From the NCBI RefSeq assembly GCF_000807855.2, contig NZ_JRYR02000001.1, positions 124,001 through 188,000 on the forward strand: DNA of 64,000 bases. Reading direction: 5' to 3'. The notes below the pieces were generated by a model. The model searched no databases. It was not told the origin of the DNA and saw nothing but the letters and a program-made list of their open reading frames with translations. Positions 28,701 through 37,740 of this stretch are shown here, one piece after another (the first letter of the stretch is position 1; each line of letters opens with the position of its first letter). Source of the DNA: Flammeovirga pacifica. GTDB taxonomy: Bacteria > Bacteroidota > Bacteroidia > Cytophagales > Flammeovirgaceae. Made by a program: the position numbers and the translations under genes.

Positions 28701-30856
28701 TTTCTAAATACTGGATGCTACAACGATTCTCAAAAGGGGTATTTCAGTTTATGTTTTGGATTATAGCAACTCAACTACTACTCTTAGAAGCGAACTATAC
28801 TATTTCTTTATTTACAATTCTAGGGTCATTTTTCATGATCAGTAAATGTAAATTTTTTATGCTGGAATATTACCAAAAACACTATTATTATTTAACTATG
28901 GGAGGGATACTACTTCTCACAGCAACAATTTTCTATTGGAAGACAACATTAGGTTTTTCCATTACTTTAGGCACACTTCTGTCCATTTTGAATGGTCAGA
29001 CGCTGTTTATCGATTCATATGCTTCCTTGGGGAGCTTTATATTAGGTATTGTAGGAGCATTTTATGTTCCTACAAACTATCTAATACCATTTTCAATCTT
29101 GATGTTATTTTTTATACTGTTTAACGTTTCTAGACCACAGACTTTTTTCACTATTTCAGAGCAGGAACAATTCTTAGAAAATAGGAAGACCTCTAAGAAA
29201 TTAAGATTTAGGTTTGTATTGATATTATTACTAACACTGCTGATTAACGTTCATATTTGGGAAATTTTGGATAGGCAATATGTATTTATTGCTTATCTGA
29301 TCTCCCTTATGATTATTGGAATTATGTATACTTCTTATAGGAGTTTATATGTTTTCGTTAGTGATAACTTGGGTAGCTATTTTGTTTATCGATTGCCATT
29401 TTACAGTCTTCTCGTTGTGATTTTCATTTTTACATCTAAAAGTGCTTATTTTTACTTCTATGAAGATAATCAACTTGAGCAAATAGTTCACTTCTATAGC
29501 ATATGCTTCTCTGGTATAGCTCTTTTGATAAGCCTTTATTTGTTACTATTTAAATTGAATGAAGGTATAAAATCAAGTTTCAATAACAATTATCAGTTTT
29601 ACTGGAAATCAATGGTTGATTTTATTGGTATTGTGTTTATTGGTTTAGGTGTTATCATTTTATTACATCATTTTTTACCATTAATTGTAGAGGTTGTAAT
29701 CGTATGTGCATTGGCTTTTTACTTCAGTACTTTTGACAGTTATAATAAAAAAAATATAAAGGAAGCGTCAGTTTATGGTGATCATTTTTATCCCATTGAA
29801 AATACTAAAAACACAGTTTTACTTCAAGAGCAACTTTCTTACGATATTTTTGGAGTGTTTAAGCAGTTGAAAGGTAGGTTGTTAGGAGGTGAGCAAGGAG
29901 AGGTGTTGCAATTTGTAGAGCAATGGTATTTGCTAGATTTGATTCCTTTACTGGATCAAGCCAAAGAGAGTGAGGAGTTTTGGAGAAATGTTCATCTACA
30001 AAAGATTCTAAAACTACATCATGAATTCAACTTTGATCAAAAAACGCTACTTTCTATAGATTATATTGAACAATTAATGTCCTCAGGTAAGGAAGAAGAA
30101 AGAATGATGGGGATCTATTTAGCACGATTTATTAGTGCTGATCAACGGGATCGTATTTTTGATGAATATAAGTTGTTTTGGTCTGAAAAGGAAGTAGAAG
30201 CAGTTCTGTTTGTGTCCATCATCAAAAAATCTAAAATTAGGCTTTCAGCATTTAAGAATGTAGCAGAAAATAAATTATTGATGTATTTAATATCAGGTAT
30301 TTATCATCAATTTATTCATCTTGATAAGGTTGAAGATCTACCTCTACTTTCTACATTAGCCCAGATTAAATTGTTCTATTTCGATAATAGAAAGTTAGAT
30401 GGGCAATTACTGATCGATCACTTCAAAGTCCATCCTATTTGTGATCAAGAATTAGGATATTTACTTTCTAAAGTAGAGGCATCTTATTCTCTTAAGAAGT
30501 TCTTAACCAATACGATAAAGGAACAAATATATCAGTGTTATCATCTTTTGTATGGAATAAAGCATCACTTTAACAAAGAGTATGATTTGAAATTTTTTCA
30601 ATTGATTGAAAGTTTATATTATCAATTAAACTATTTATTTGGTGATGATCAATGGATGAAATTTGATCAAAAAGATGCTTTTTACTTCATACAAAATAAA
30701 GTTGATGATGCTTTTGAGTTGAAAAGCCATCTGCTATTACTCTTCTCGTCAGATAGTTGGAGTAAAAAATATCAACGCTCAAATGCAAAATGGAAATTAA
30801 GTTTTGAGCCCAACGATTCTAAGAAAATTATTGATTATACATTAGCTGCTTTATAA
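28661..30856 (+). CDS. Multi-pass membrane protein with large helical soluble domain, in injection-system cluster
   Basis: I do not recognise a named family. The first about 360 of 731 residues hold 10-12 hydrophobic segments; the remaining about 370 are soluble, predicted helical and HEAT-like (for example EERMMGIYLARFISADQRDR). A transporter-plus-HEAT layout is known in ATP/ADP carrier-like proteins of Bacteroidota, so an MFS-like origin is possible. A membrane protein in second position of a phage-tail-like cluster suggests a membrane anchor or docking platform, which is inference. The first ATG (28661) overlaps gp25 by 40 bp; ATG at 28715, giving 713 residues, is the alternative. Confidence 0.7.
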   Translation: MGKQSYYDQFETIISKYWMLQRFSKGVFQFMFWIIATQLLLLEANYTISLFTILGSFFMISKCKFFMLEYYQKHYYYLTMGGILLLTATIFYWKTTLGFSITLGTLLSILNGQTLFIDSYASLGSFILGIVGAFYVPTNYLIPFSILMLFFILFNVSRPQTFFTISEQEQFLENRKTSKKLRFRFVLILLLTLLINVHIWEILDRQYVFIAYLISLMIIGIMYTSYRSLYVFVSDNLGSYFVYRLPFYSLLVVIFIFTSKSAYFYFYEDNQLEQIVHFYSICFSGIALLISLYLLLFKLNEGIKSSFNNNYQFYWKSMVDFIGIVFIGLGVIILLHHFLPLIVEVVIVCALAFYFSTFDSYNKKNIKEASVYGDHFYPIENTKNTVLLQEQLSYDIFGVFKQLKGRLLGGEQGEVLQFVEQWYLLDLIPLLDQAKESEEFWRNVHLQKILKLHHEFNFDQKTLLSIDYIEQLMSSGKEEERMMGIYLARFISADQRDRIFDEYKLFWSEKEVEAVLFVSIIKKSKIRLSAFKNVAENKLLMYLISGIYHQFIHLDKVEDLPLLSTLAQIKLFYFDNRKLDGQLLIDHFKVHPICDQELGYLLSKVEASYSLKKFLTNTIKEQIYQCYHLLYGIKHHFNKEYDLKFFQLIESLYYQLNYLFGDDQWMKFDQKDAFYFIQNKVDDAFELKSHLLLLFSSDSWSKKYQRSNAKWKLSFEPNDSKKIIDYTLAAL

Positions 30857-30888
30857 TAAGTACACTATTTTTTATTCTTAACGATTCA

Positions 30889-31368
30889 ATGATGTTTAAA
30901 GAGATTTTACATGAAATCCTCTTTCCATTACTAGATTTCTTAAATAGTAATGAAAAGTTAGGACTGAAATTATATATGGGAACTCCAATTGGAGATGAAA
31001 TAGGAGAAGGACCCACCGATCCCTCGCTTTATGTGATGGTGTCCCAAATGAAAGAAGAGAAGCTCTCTGGTAGGTTACAACACAAAACTTATTTTGTCAC
31101 AGATTTGATCTTTAATATTACTGGTGCATTGGATTTAGAAAAAGAACTTTCTTGTTACGATGCAATTTTGTCCTTCTTTCAAAAGTACCAACAAGTTTCT
31201 TTACAACATGGGAATATTGATATTTTATACAAAGGAGAAATTAATGAAGTGGACGTGTTAAGGATGAAAGATCCATTGGCTGAAAGAATATTATTGAAGT
31301 ACTCTTTTAAGTATTTGCAAAATGAAATTACGAAGTCTTCTCAAAGCGCTGTAATAGGATGGAGTTAG
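30889..31368 (+). CDS. Injection-system cluster protein, possibly tail terminator-like
   Basis: A 159-residue soluble protein of unknown family. The pattern of an N-terminal helix (EILHEILFPLLDFLN) and an internal DAILSFFQKYQQV is faintly like Afp16/DUF4255 cap or tail-terminator proteins, which lie near the sheath gene in other clusters. The middle stretch GTPIGDEIGEGPTDPSLYVM is not one I recognise. Two ATGs in tandem mark the start. Its end overlaps the following gene by 10 bp, showing it belongs to the cluster. Function is uncertain. Confidence 0.5.
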   Translation: MMFKEILHEILFPLLDFLNSNEKLGLKLYMGTPIGDEIGEGPTDPSLYVMVSQMKEEKLSGRLQHKTYFVTDLIFNITGALDLEKELSCYDAILSFFQKYQQVSLQHGNIDILYKGEINEVDVLRMKDPLAERILLKYSFKYLQNEITKSSQSAVIGWS

Positions 31369-32087
31369 ATCAATATCAAAATCAGATGCATTTTACCGTT
31401 AGTGGTAAGTCAGTTATTGATTTTAAATTAATTGATTTACCCTATTATTTAAGGAATGCTTTTTACTGGGAAATCGAAACTGCTACAAAACAATTTTTTG
31501 AAGAAAATGGATTTTATTTTTCAGAAGGAATTACACAATTAAAAGTGGGTAACAGGGAATCTTTTATTGAACTATTCCAAGATTCGAAAGATTGTGTTAT
31601 ACATTTGAAAGTAAAATCACAATTTTTTGACTTCCTTAAAGAAGGTGGTTCACTTCAAAATCAACATTTTTTCTTGAGAGACAATGATCAGTGGGAACAG
31701 AAAAATGAAAAGTATAATACAAACGGGCACTTTGAAGAAAATGGAAGAATACTTTATACATTTCATTTGCCAGTAAAACGACTTTTTGAAGAGAAACTAA
31801 AAAAGGAAATAAGGATTCAGGAGAGACCTTTGTTTTTATTTCTTCAGCCTCAAAATAAAATTTCGAATAATTTAATTTTTGATACACAAAAATGGTCCTA
31901 CACAGATCAGAATTTTTTTGTTAGCCAACAGCCTTTAAGGTTTAGTGCTCATCATCATTTTTTAAAATACACCACTTTTGAAGATAAAGAGACGCAACAG
32001 GTTTATAAAAATTTTCAATTAAGTGGGACCCAAGGCTTTTTTTCATGGAATAATCAATTAGGATTAGTGTATCCTATTTACCTATAA
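31359..32087 (+). CDS. Hypothetical protein of the injection-system cluster
   Basis: A 242-residue soluble protein with no signal peptide or membrane segment. I see no motif that places it in a known family. It is rich in aromatic residues and predicted strands (YPIYL end, many phenylalanines). It overlaps the gene upstream by 10 bp and ends 10 bp before the sheath gene, so it is most likely a structural or assembly component. A baseplate or cap part, by position just before the sheath, is only a guess. Confidence 0.5.
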   Translation: MELDQYQNQMHFTVSGKSVIDFKLIDLPYYLRNAFYWEIETATKQFFEENGFYFSEGITQLKVGNRESFIELFQDSKDCVIHLKVKSQFFDFLKEGGSLQNQHFFLRDNDQWEQKNEKYNTNGHFEENGRILYTFHLPVKRLFEEKLKKEIRIQERPLFLFLQPQNKISNNLIFDTQKWSYTDQNFFVSQQPLRFSAHHHFLKYTTFEDKETQQVYKNFQLSGTQGFFSWNNQLGLVYPIYL

Positions 32088-32097
32088 AACTAGAAAT

Positions 32098-33588
32098 ATG
32101 ACTAATTACTCAACTCCAGGTGTGTATATCGAAGAGAAAAATGCATTTGGAACTTCTGTACCTGCTATAGCTACTGCAGTCACTGCTTTTGTTGGATATA
32201 CCGAAAAAGCGGAAAAAAATAATAAATCGTTAACGAACCTACCTACAAGAATTACTTCTATTGAGGAATTTGAGACTCTTTTTGGTGGTAGATTCCAAAA
32301 TGATTATTTACTTGAAGAATCCGATAAAGATGGAATCTTATTTGAATCGGTTCGATATAAATTAATACCAAATCATGCTCCTTTCTATTTATATGATGCA
32401 TTAAAACAATATTTTATCAATGGAGGTAAAGTAGCTTTTATAGTATCGGTAGGGAACTACACAAAAGACGGGGAGATTCAAAAAGTAAATGTAAACCGTA
32501 TTGGGAAAGGATTCGAACAGTTAAAGTCTTTTCAAGAACCAACTTTGTTAGTGGCGGTAGATCAATTAGCCTTAGAAGCTAAAAAAGCACAATCTGTGCA
32601 TCAAAAAATGCTAGCTCATTGTGCTGGAGAACAAAATCGATTTTCTATTTTGGATGTTCCAGAAGGCAATACCAATAGATATGCTTCTGATGTTGATGCT
32701 GTAGAAAACTTTCGAGAAGGTATTGGTAATGTAGGATTAGCGTATGGAGCAGTTTATTATCCTTGGATTGAAACTGTTGTATATCAATCTACTGATTTTA
32801 CTTATGAGAATTTTGGAAATATAGAAAAGCTACAAGAACTGTTATTAAAGGAAGCAGAAAGCATTCATCCTAATAAAAAAGCGATAGAAGAGGTTTCTAA
32901 GCAAATTCAAAAAATTTCTAAAGATGGATATGATGAAGCACTTCATTTTTTGATTCAAGGTATATCGCCTCTTTACAATAAGTTGTTAGAGGAATTAGCA
33001 AGAACATCTAATATTCAACCCACTGCTGGAAGTATTGCCGGAATGATGAGTCGAGTAGATGATGCAAGAGGAGTTTGGAAAGCTCCAGCCAATGAAGGCT
33101 TGGTTGGTGTTTCAGATGTTACATTTAAAATGAATAATCAAGATCAAGAAGATTTAAATGTAAACCTTTTTGGGAAAAGTATTAACGCAATCCGAAATTT
33201 TAAAGGAGAAGGCGTCTTAGTTTGGGGAGCTAGAACATTGGATGGAAATTCTCAAGATTGGAAGTATGTAAATGTACGTAGGACCATGATTTTCTTAGAG
33301 CAATCTATCAAAAATGCTATCAAAAGGTTTGTTTTTGAACCAAATACAGCACTTACATGGCTTTCTGTAAAAAGTTCTATTGAGACATTTTTAACTGAAG
33401 TTTGGAGAGCAGGTGGTGTTGTTGGTGCAATAGAAGGGCAAGCTTTTCAGGTGAATGTTGGATTAGGATCAACCATGTCTCCACAAGATGTATTAGAAGG
33501 AAAGATGAAAATATCTGTCAAAGTAGCCGTGTCTAGACCTGCAGAATTTATCGTGATAACTTTTGAACAAAAAGTGCAAGAAAGCTAA
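32098..33588 (+). CDS. Contractile tail sheath protein
   Basis: A 496-residue sheath subunit, the part that contracts to drive the tube. The N-terminus NYSTPGVYIEEKNAFGTSVP and AIATAVTAFVGYTEKAE is diagnostic of the phage-tail-sheath FI/Afp2-4 family. The C-terminal domain has SINAIRNFKGEGVLVWGART, RRTMIFLEQSIKNAIKRFVF, LTWLSVKSSIETFLTEVWRA and AEFIVITFEQKVQES. A helical insertion at about residues 245-310 may face outward. There is a single sheath gene, unlike the TssB/TssC pair of true type VI secretion, so the system is of the eCIS/T6SSiv kind. Confidence 0.97.
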   Translation: MTNYSTPGVYIEEKNAFGTSVPAIATAVTAFVGYTEKAEKNNKSLTNLPTRITSIEEFETLFGGRFQNDYLLEESDKDGILFESVRYKLIPNHAPFYLYDALKQYFINGGKVAFIVSVGNYTKDGEIQKVNVNRIGKGFEQLKSFQEPTLLVAVDQLALEAKKAQSVHQKMLAHCAGEQNRFSILDVPEGNTNRYASDVDAVENFREGIGNVGLAYGAVYYPWIETVVYQSTDFTYENFGNIEKLQELLLKEAESIHPNKKAIEEVSKQIQKISKDGYDEALHFLIQGISPLYNKLLEELARTSNIQPTAGSIAGMMSRVDDARGVWKAPANEGLVGVSDVTFKMNNQDQEDLNVNLFGKSINAIRNFKGEGVLVWGARTLDGNSQDWKYVNVRRTMIFLEQSIKNAIKRFVFEPNTALTWLSVKSSIETFLTEVWRAGGVVGAIEGQAFQVNVGLGSTMSPQDVLEGKMKISVKVAVSRPAEFIVITFEQKVQES

Positions 33589-33660
33589 ATCATTTTGTGT
33601 GTTTGAAAATAAGGAATAGCCTTAAAATCAATTAATCAACTATTGAAATAAACTAAAATA

Positions 33661-34122
33661 ATGGATAAAAGTACAGAATACCCAATTCCAAGTTTCCGTT
33701 TTACGGTAACAATAGATTCTGAAATCATTTCTTGTCAGGAAGTGACAGGACTTGAACAAGAAGTAAGTATGATAGAATATCGAACAGGAGATCATCCCAA
33801 GGCAACAAAGATGAAGGTACCCGGTATTCAAAAAACATCAAATGTTACTTTAAAAAAAGGTGTTTATAGAGAAGATACTTTTTTGTTTGATTGGTTTAAT
33901 GAAGTCAAAGATTTACAAAATACAGGTGATTTTACAGAAGCTAAAAAACAAGTAGTCATCTCTTTAATGGGGCAGGACGGGGATAATGACATTATTATCT
34001 CTTGGAAATTAGAAAATGCATTTCCAATTAAAATTACTGCACCTTCATTGAACGGAGGGGATGATAATATTGCAATTGAATCGGTAGAAATTGCCCATGA
34101 AGGTCTTACAATAGAAGCTTAA
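33661..34122 (+). CDS. Tail tube protein 1 (gp19/Afp1-like)
   Basis: A 153-residue inner-tube subunit. Family features are the start YPIPSFRFTVTI, CQEVTGLEQEVSMIEYRTGD, MKVPGIQKTSNVTLKKGVY and the ending VEIAHEGLTIEA. This is the main tube type found in eCIS clusters (Afp1/Afp5, Hcp-like fold). It lies 72 bp after the sheath gene, the largest gap inside the cluster, which may separate strongly expressed structural genes. Its stop overlaps the next start by one base. Confidence 0.95.
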   Translation: MDKSTEYPIPSFRFTVTIDSEIISCQEVTGLEQEVSMIEYRTGDHPKATKMKVPGIQKTSNVTLKKGVYREDTFLFDWFNEVKDLQNTGDFTEAKKQVVISLMGQDGDNDIIISWKLENAFPIKITAPSLNGGDDNIAIESVEIAHEGLTIEA

Positions 34123-34634
34123 TGTTTTTTCCTGCTCAAAATTATCTTAAAGGATACAATTTCTTTGTGAAAACTCTTCAAGGTTCAGAAAATGAAATAG
34201 ATGTAATGAACCAACGTTTGACTTATAATGTTGGCTTTCAGTCTATATCAGGTATTGAATCTGGAATTAAAACAAAAGAAATTAAATATGGCGGACAAAA
34301 TGCTTCTGTATTTATGGTACCTGATGGAAGGATAGTTCAGAAAGCTACTTTTAAAAGAGGAATGGTCACTTTAGGCAATAGCTTAATTGATGACTTTTCC
34401 TCATGGATCGCACAACATTTACTATTATCAACTCAATCGAGGTTAAATAGAACAGTAACTACTAGAAATTTGATGGTAGGTTATTTAAATGGTCAGCAAG
34501 AGCCAGTAAAAGTTTGGGGCTTGTATAACGCTTATCCTATCAGTTGGAAACTAAGTGAAATGAATGCGATGGAATCGAAGATTGCTGTAGAAGAAATCGT
34601 GCTTACTTATTCTCATGTTTTAGGGATTACTTGA
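34122..34634 (+). CDS. Tail tube protein 2 (gp19-like, baseplate-proximal tube initiator)
   Basis: A 170-residue second tube-type protein. The layout YLKGYNFFVKTL, FQSISGIESGIKTKEIKYGG, ATFKRGMVTLGNSLIDDF and a closing strand VEEIVLTYSHVLGI matches tube proteins that join the main tube to the spike, such as Afp5/gp54-like forms. It differs strongly from tube protein 1, so it is probably a minor or adaptor subunit, not a duplicate. The start overlaps the stop of tube protein 1 by one base. Confidence 0.88.
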   Translation: MFFPAQNYLKGYNFFVKTLQGSENEIDVMNQRLTYNVGFQSISGIESGIKTKEIKYGGQNASVFMVPDGRIVQKATFKRGMVTLGNSLIDDFSSWIAQHLLLSTQSRLNRTVTTRNLMVGYLNGQQEPVKVWGLYNAYPISWKLSEMNAMESKIAVEEIVLTYSHVLGIT

Positions 34635-34653
34635 TTAAAAATTATATCATTTT

Positions 34654-37600
34654 ATGCTACTCTCACCCTTACAAAAAGATTTAGAATTGACTGAAAACAT
34701 CTTGGAAAAGATGCTTCATCATGCTATTTCATTATGTGAGCATGCTGGGATAGATATTTTTTCTGAAAAAACTAAAGAGTTATTAGTATTACGAAAAATA
34801 AGTATTATTAAATTACAGGAAGAATGGGATACTTTGCATTTTTCTTATCATGCGTATAGAAGTGAATTTAAGAAAAGCAGAGTTTTAGAAGAGATGAAAA
34901 TTTTCTTACAAAAACTATATACACATCTATATCAAGTTAGTGCGTATTTGCCTTATAAACATGTGGTTAGTCAATTTAAGTTGAGTTCTTTGAGTGATTT
35001 ATATACAGCTTTTGAAATGTATATTTATCAACTTAAAAAAGTAGTTAAAGAATTAAGAGAAATACCTTTGGCTACTATTGTTAATCAATTGGAAATCTCA
35101 TTATTTCAAACTTATGCATCCATTTTATCGAAGGTATATCTATTCCAAAAAGAGTGGAATTCGGCATTAAAGTATTTCTTATATGAGAAAGTGGAAGGTA
35201 TTGAATATAGGAAAGCACATCCTGCAGATACCTATTTATCATTTTCTTTGAATGATGGGATTTCTGTAGCTAAAGTGGGTTCTGAGAAACGATTTATAGC
35301 CAATGATAATAATGATAGGACATACAATACTTTACAATTAATTCACCCCGTATTTGTTAATACTACGAAGGTTGAAAAAGTAAACATATCACACTCAAGT
35401 AAGCGAGAGTATAATGTAAAAGGTAAGGTGATTTCTTTGGTGAACGAAGTCGATATTTTTGAAACTACAGAGACCAATCAAATTAAAATTGATACACTTA
35501 ATAATAATGCTTATCGGAAATTGAGTTTAGGTTTTGGTTTTTATGATTCACTACTCTATTTGGCTAATGGACACAGAATGTTGTCTATTCAATTGTTTTT
35601 TGAGGAAGCCGAGTTTAGTCAATTGCTTGATAAAGTGAAGCATATAAAAGATTATACCCATTGGATAGATGAGAGTTTACCCCGAATTTTTGATAATGCT
35701 TTTATAATTTTTATTTCAACTTCAGAGGGGCTTTTGAAAGTAAATGAATATCAAATGAAAGTACAAGAGGAGAAACACTCTTTTGAAATACTTATAGAAT
35801 TTGATAAATACTTTCCGAGTATTACGTCACTTGATTATGAAAAAGATCCAAAGATTATATTTCAATTAAATAACGAAAGTTATGCATTTGCTTATTCTTT
35901 ATTGCAAGATTTAAACCTTAAGGAATATAGAGTTGTTCAAGAAGTCAGTCAGTCTAAAAATTTAAAATGTTATAATCAACAAGGAGTGATTGATATTTCA
36001 GCTCCATTTTACCCATTTGGTTTGAAACCATGTGTGGGCCATCAATTTATATTTGGTGATAAAGAAATGTATGCTAAAAAAGTAGAGCATTGCCGCTTAG
36101 ATATTTCTTGGAGTAACCTACCTAATCATGATCAAGGTTGGAAAGGGTATTATCATCAATATGATAAGCAAAATTTTGATAACAGCGACTATCAAGTAGA
36201 GATAGCTTCTTTGGAGAAAAGTAATTGGAAAATGATCAATGAAGAAGCTCATTTATTTGATGGGGAACAACAATTATCGACCACTTCATCCATGTCTATT
36301 CCTTTGTTTAATGATAGTATTCCTGTTGAATTGCTTTCAGATGAATACAATAATCTTAGTGCAGATGGATTTATTAAACTTACTTTAAAATCTCCCAGAA
36401 CAGCTTTCGGACATGATATTTATCCTACAGTATTGAGTAATCATTTACAAAAGAAAAAATGGTTTTGGCAAAAGAAATCAATGGAAGTAATTGCACCTCC
36501 CATTGCTCCACAAGTGAATAACATCAGCTTAAATTATGCTACTACCTATTCTACTTATTTTCATGATTATCATCAAACTGGAAAGGTGAAGTTCTTTCAT
36601 TTTGAAAAAGGACAAGAAGTATTTTCATCGCCAAGTCATTTATTACCTAAGGTGAGAGATGATTATTATTTTCAGGTTAAAGTAAGTAATGTTTCTGAAA
36701 ATCAGTTAGTAACGCTTCTTTTTGATTTGGTAATTAAAGATGAGTTTCAATCTGAAGAACAACTTCAATGGGAGTATTTTATGGAGGGTAAATGGAAGAT
36801 CTTTGACCATAAACTATTGATGATGGATGAAACACATCAACTTTCTCAAACGGGAGTATTGATGTTCTCTATTCCACCTCATTTTTCTGAAAATGCCATA
36901 ACCATAGGAATGAGGGTGAACAAAGAAAAAGCAAAGTCTATTGAAATTAGAGGGATTCATGTGAATAGTATGAAGGTGAAAATTTCTGAGAATAGCAATG
37001 TAGACCGATTAATGAATTTACCCAAAAATGGAATCAAACGTTGTATGGATATTTTACAAGGGGTAGGTAAAATTGAGCAACCTATTGAAGGGAATAATGG
37101 CTATAAGGCTATCAATCAAGAAGCTTACTTTTCACAGGCGGCTTTTGGTTTATGGTCGAATGGTCAGTGTTTTTCTGCTTCGGATTTTCACTATCAACTA
37201 AAAAATATATTGATCAATAAACCAATTTATGCTTTAGGTGAAAAGGAACAAGTCTATTTGTTAAGTCAGGAAGAAAACATTTTGGTGAAAGAAGAAAAAG
37301 AAAAAGCATTGAAGGAGATTGAGCATCAAACGACAGCTTTTATGAAATTAAAGTGGGGGAAATCCTCCAAGGAAAAGTTGAAATTTAATGTCAATATTAT
37401 ATTGAAAAAGGGATACCCTTTAGGGGTGTATAGAGAATTAATGTTACAGAATCTAAGGGATTTTCAAACAGAAAATATGACTGTTTTTAATTGCTCTGTC
37501 TTGAAAGATTTTATTCAAAATCAACCTTATGTGGAAAGATTAGAATTGTTAGAGGTGTATCATTTATATATCTCGGAAGGACAGCACCTCATGAATAAAT

Positions 37601-37740
37601 ATGAAAAAGATCAAATGATTCTACCTTATCATTCATGGTCTAAGTTTACTTGGGATCATGATCATTCGGTAGTTTGTACAATGGAAGATGAAGTATCTAT
37701 TTTTGGTATCGATGAAGATTATATTATCAATGAAAACTAA
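34654..37740 (+). CDS. Large baseplate protein (gp6/Afp11-12-like)
   Basis: A 1028-residue soluble protein. N-terminal 200 residues are helical (LQKDLELTENILEKMLHHAI). A central strand-rich part holds FGHDIYPTVL at about residues 588-597, a stretch I associate with eCIS baseplate proteins. The C-terminal 200 residues (ILKKGYPLGVYRELMLQNLR) resemble the end of gp6/BaseplateJ-type wedge proteins but the usual ERLRHK/WDYE motif is degenerate (SQAAFGLW, SASDF). It may combine the roles of Afp11 and Afp12, as no other baseplate-wedge gene is seen. Assignment is by context and weak motif memory. Confidence 0.7.
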   Translation: MLLSPLQKDLELTENILEKMLHHAISLCEHAGIDIFSEKTKELLVLRKISIIKLQEEWDTLHFSYHAYRSEFKKSRVLEEMKIFLQKLYTHLYQVSAYLPYKHVVSQFKLSSLSDLYTAFEMYIYQLKKVVKELREIPLATIVNQLEISLFQTYASILSKVYLFQKEWNSALKYFLYEKVEGIEYRKAHPADTYLSFSLNDGISVAKVGSEKRFIANDNNDRTYNTLQLIHPVFVNTTKVEKVNISHSSKREYNVKGKVISLVNEVDIFETTETNQIKIDTLNNNAYRKLSLGFGFYDSLLYLANGHRMLSIQLFFEEAEFSQLLDKVKHIKDYTHWIDESLPRIFDNAFIIFISTSEGLLKVNEYQMKVQEEKHSFEILIEFDKYFPSITSLDYEKDPKIIFQLNNESYAFAYSLLQDLNLKEYRVVQEVSQSKNLKCYNQQGVIDISAPFYPFGLKPCVGHQFIFGDKEMYAKKVEHCRLDISWSNLPNHDQGWKGYYHQYDKQNFDNSDYQVEIASLEKSNWKMINEEAHLFDGEQQLSTTSSMSIPLFNDSIPVELLSDEYNNLSADGFIKLTLKSPRTAFGHDIYPTVLSNHLQKKKWFWQKKSMEVIAPPIAPQVNNISLNYATTYSTYFHDYHQTGKVKFFHFEKGQEVFSSPSHLLPKVRDDYYFQVKVSNVSENQLVTLLFDLVIKDEFQSEEQLQWEYFMEGKWKIFDHKLLMMDETHQLSQTGVLMFSIPPHFSENAITIGMRVNKEKAKSIEIRGIHVNSMKVKISENSNVDRLMNLPKNGIKRCMDILQGVGKIEQPIEGNNGYKAINQEAYFSQAAFGLWSNGQCFSASDFHYQLKNILINKPIYALGEKEQVYLLSQEENILVKEEKEKALKEIEHQTTAFMKLKWGKSSKEKLKFNVNIILKKGYPLGVYRELMLQNLRDFQTENMTVFNCSVLKDFIQNQPYVERLELLEVYHLYISEGQHLMNKYEKDQMILPYHSWSKFTWDHDHSVVCTMEDEVSIFGIDEDYIINEN

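Noticed and set aside
32098-33588. Idea that the cluster is a classical type VI secretion system
   Set aside because: There is one FI-type sheath protein rather than a TssB/TssC pair, and no TssJ, TssL, TssM or ClpV gene was seen.
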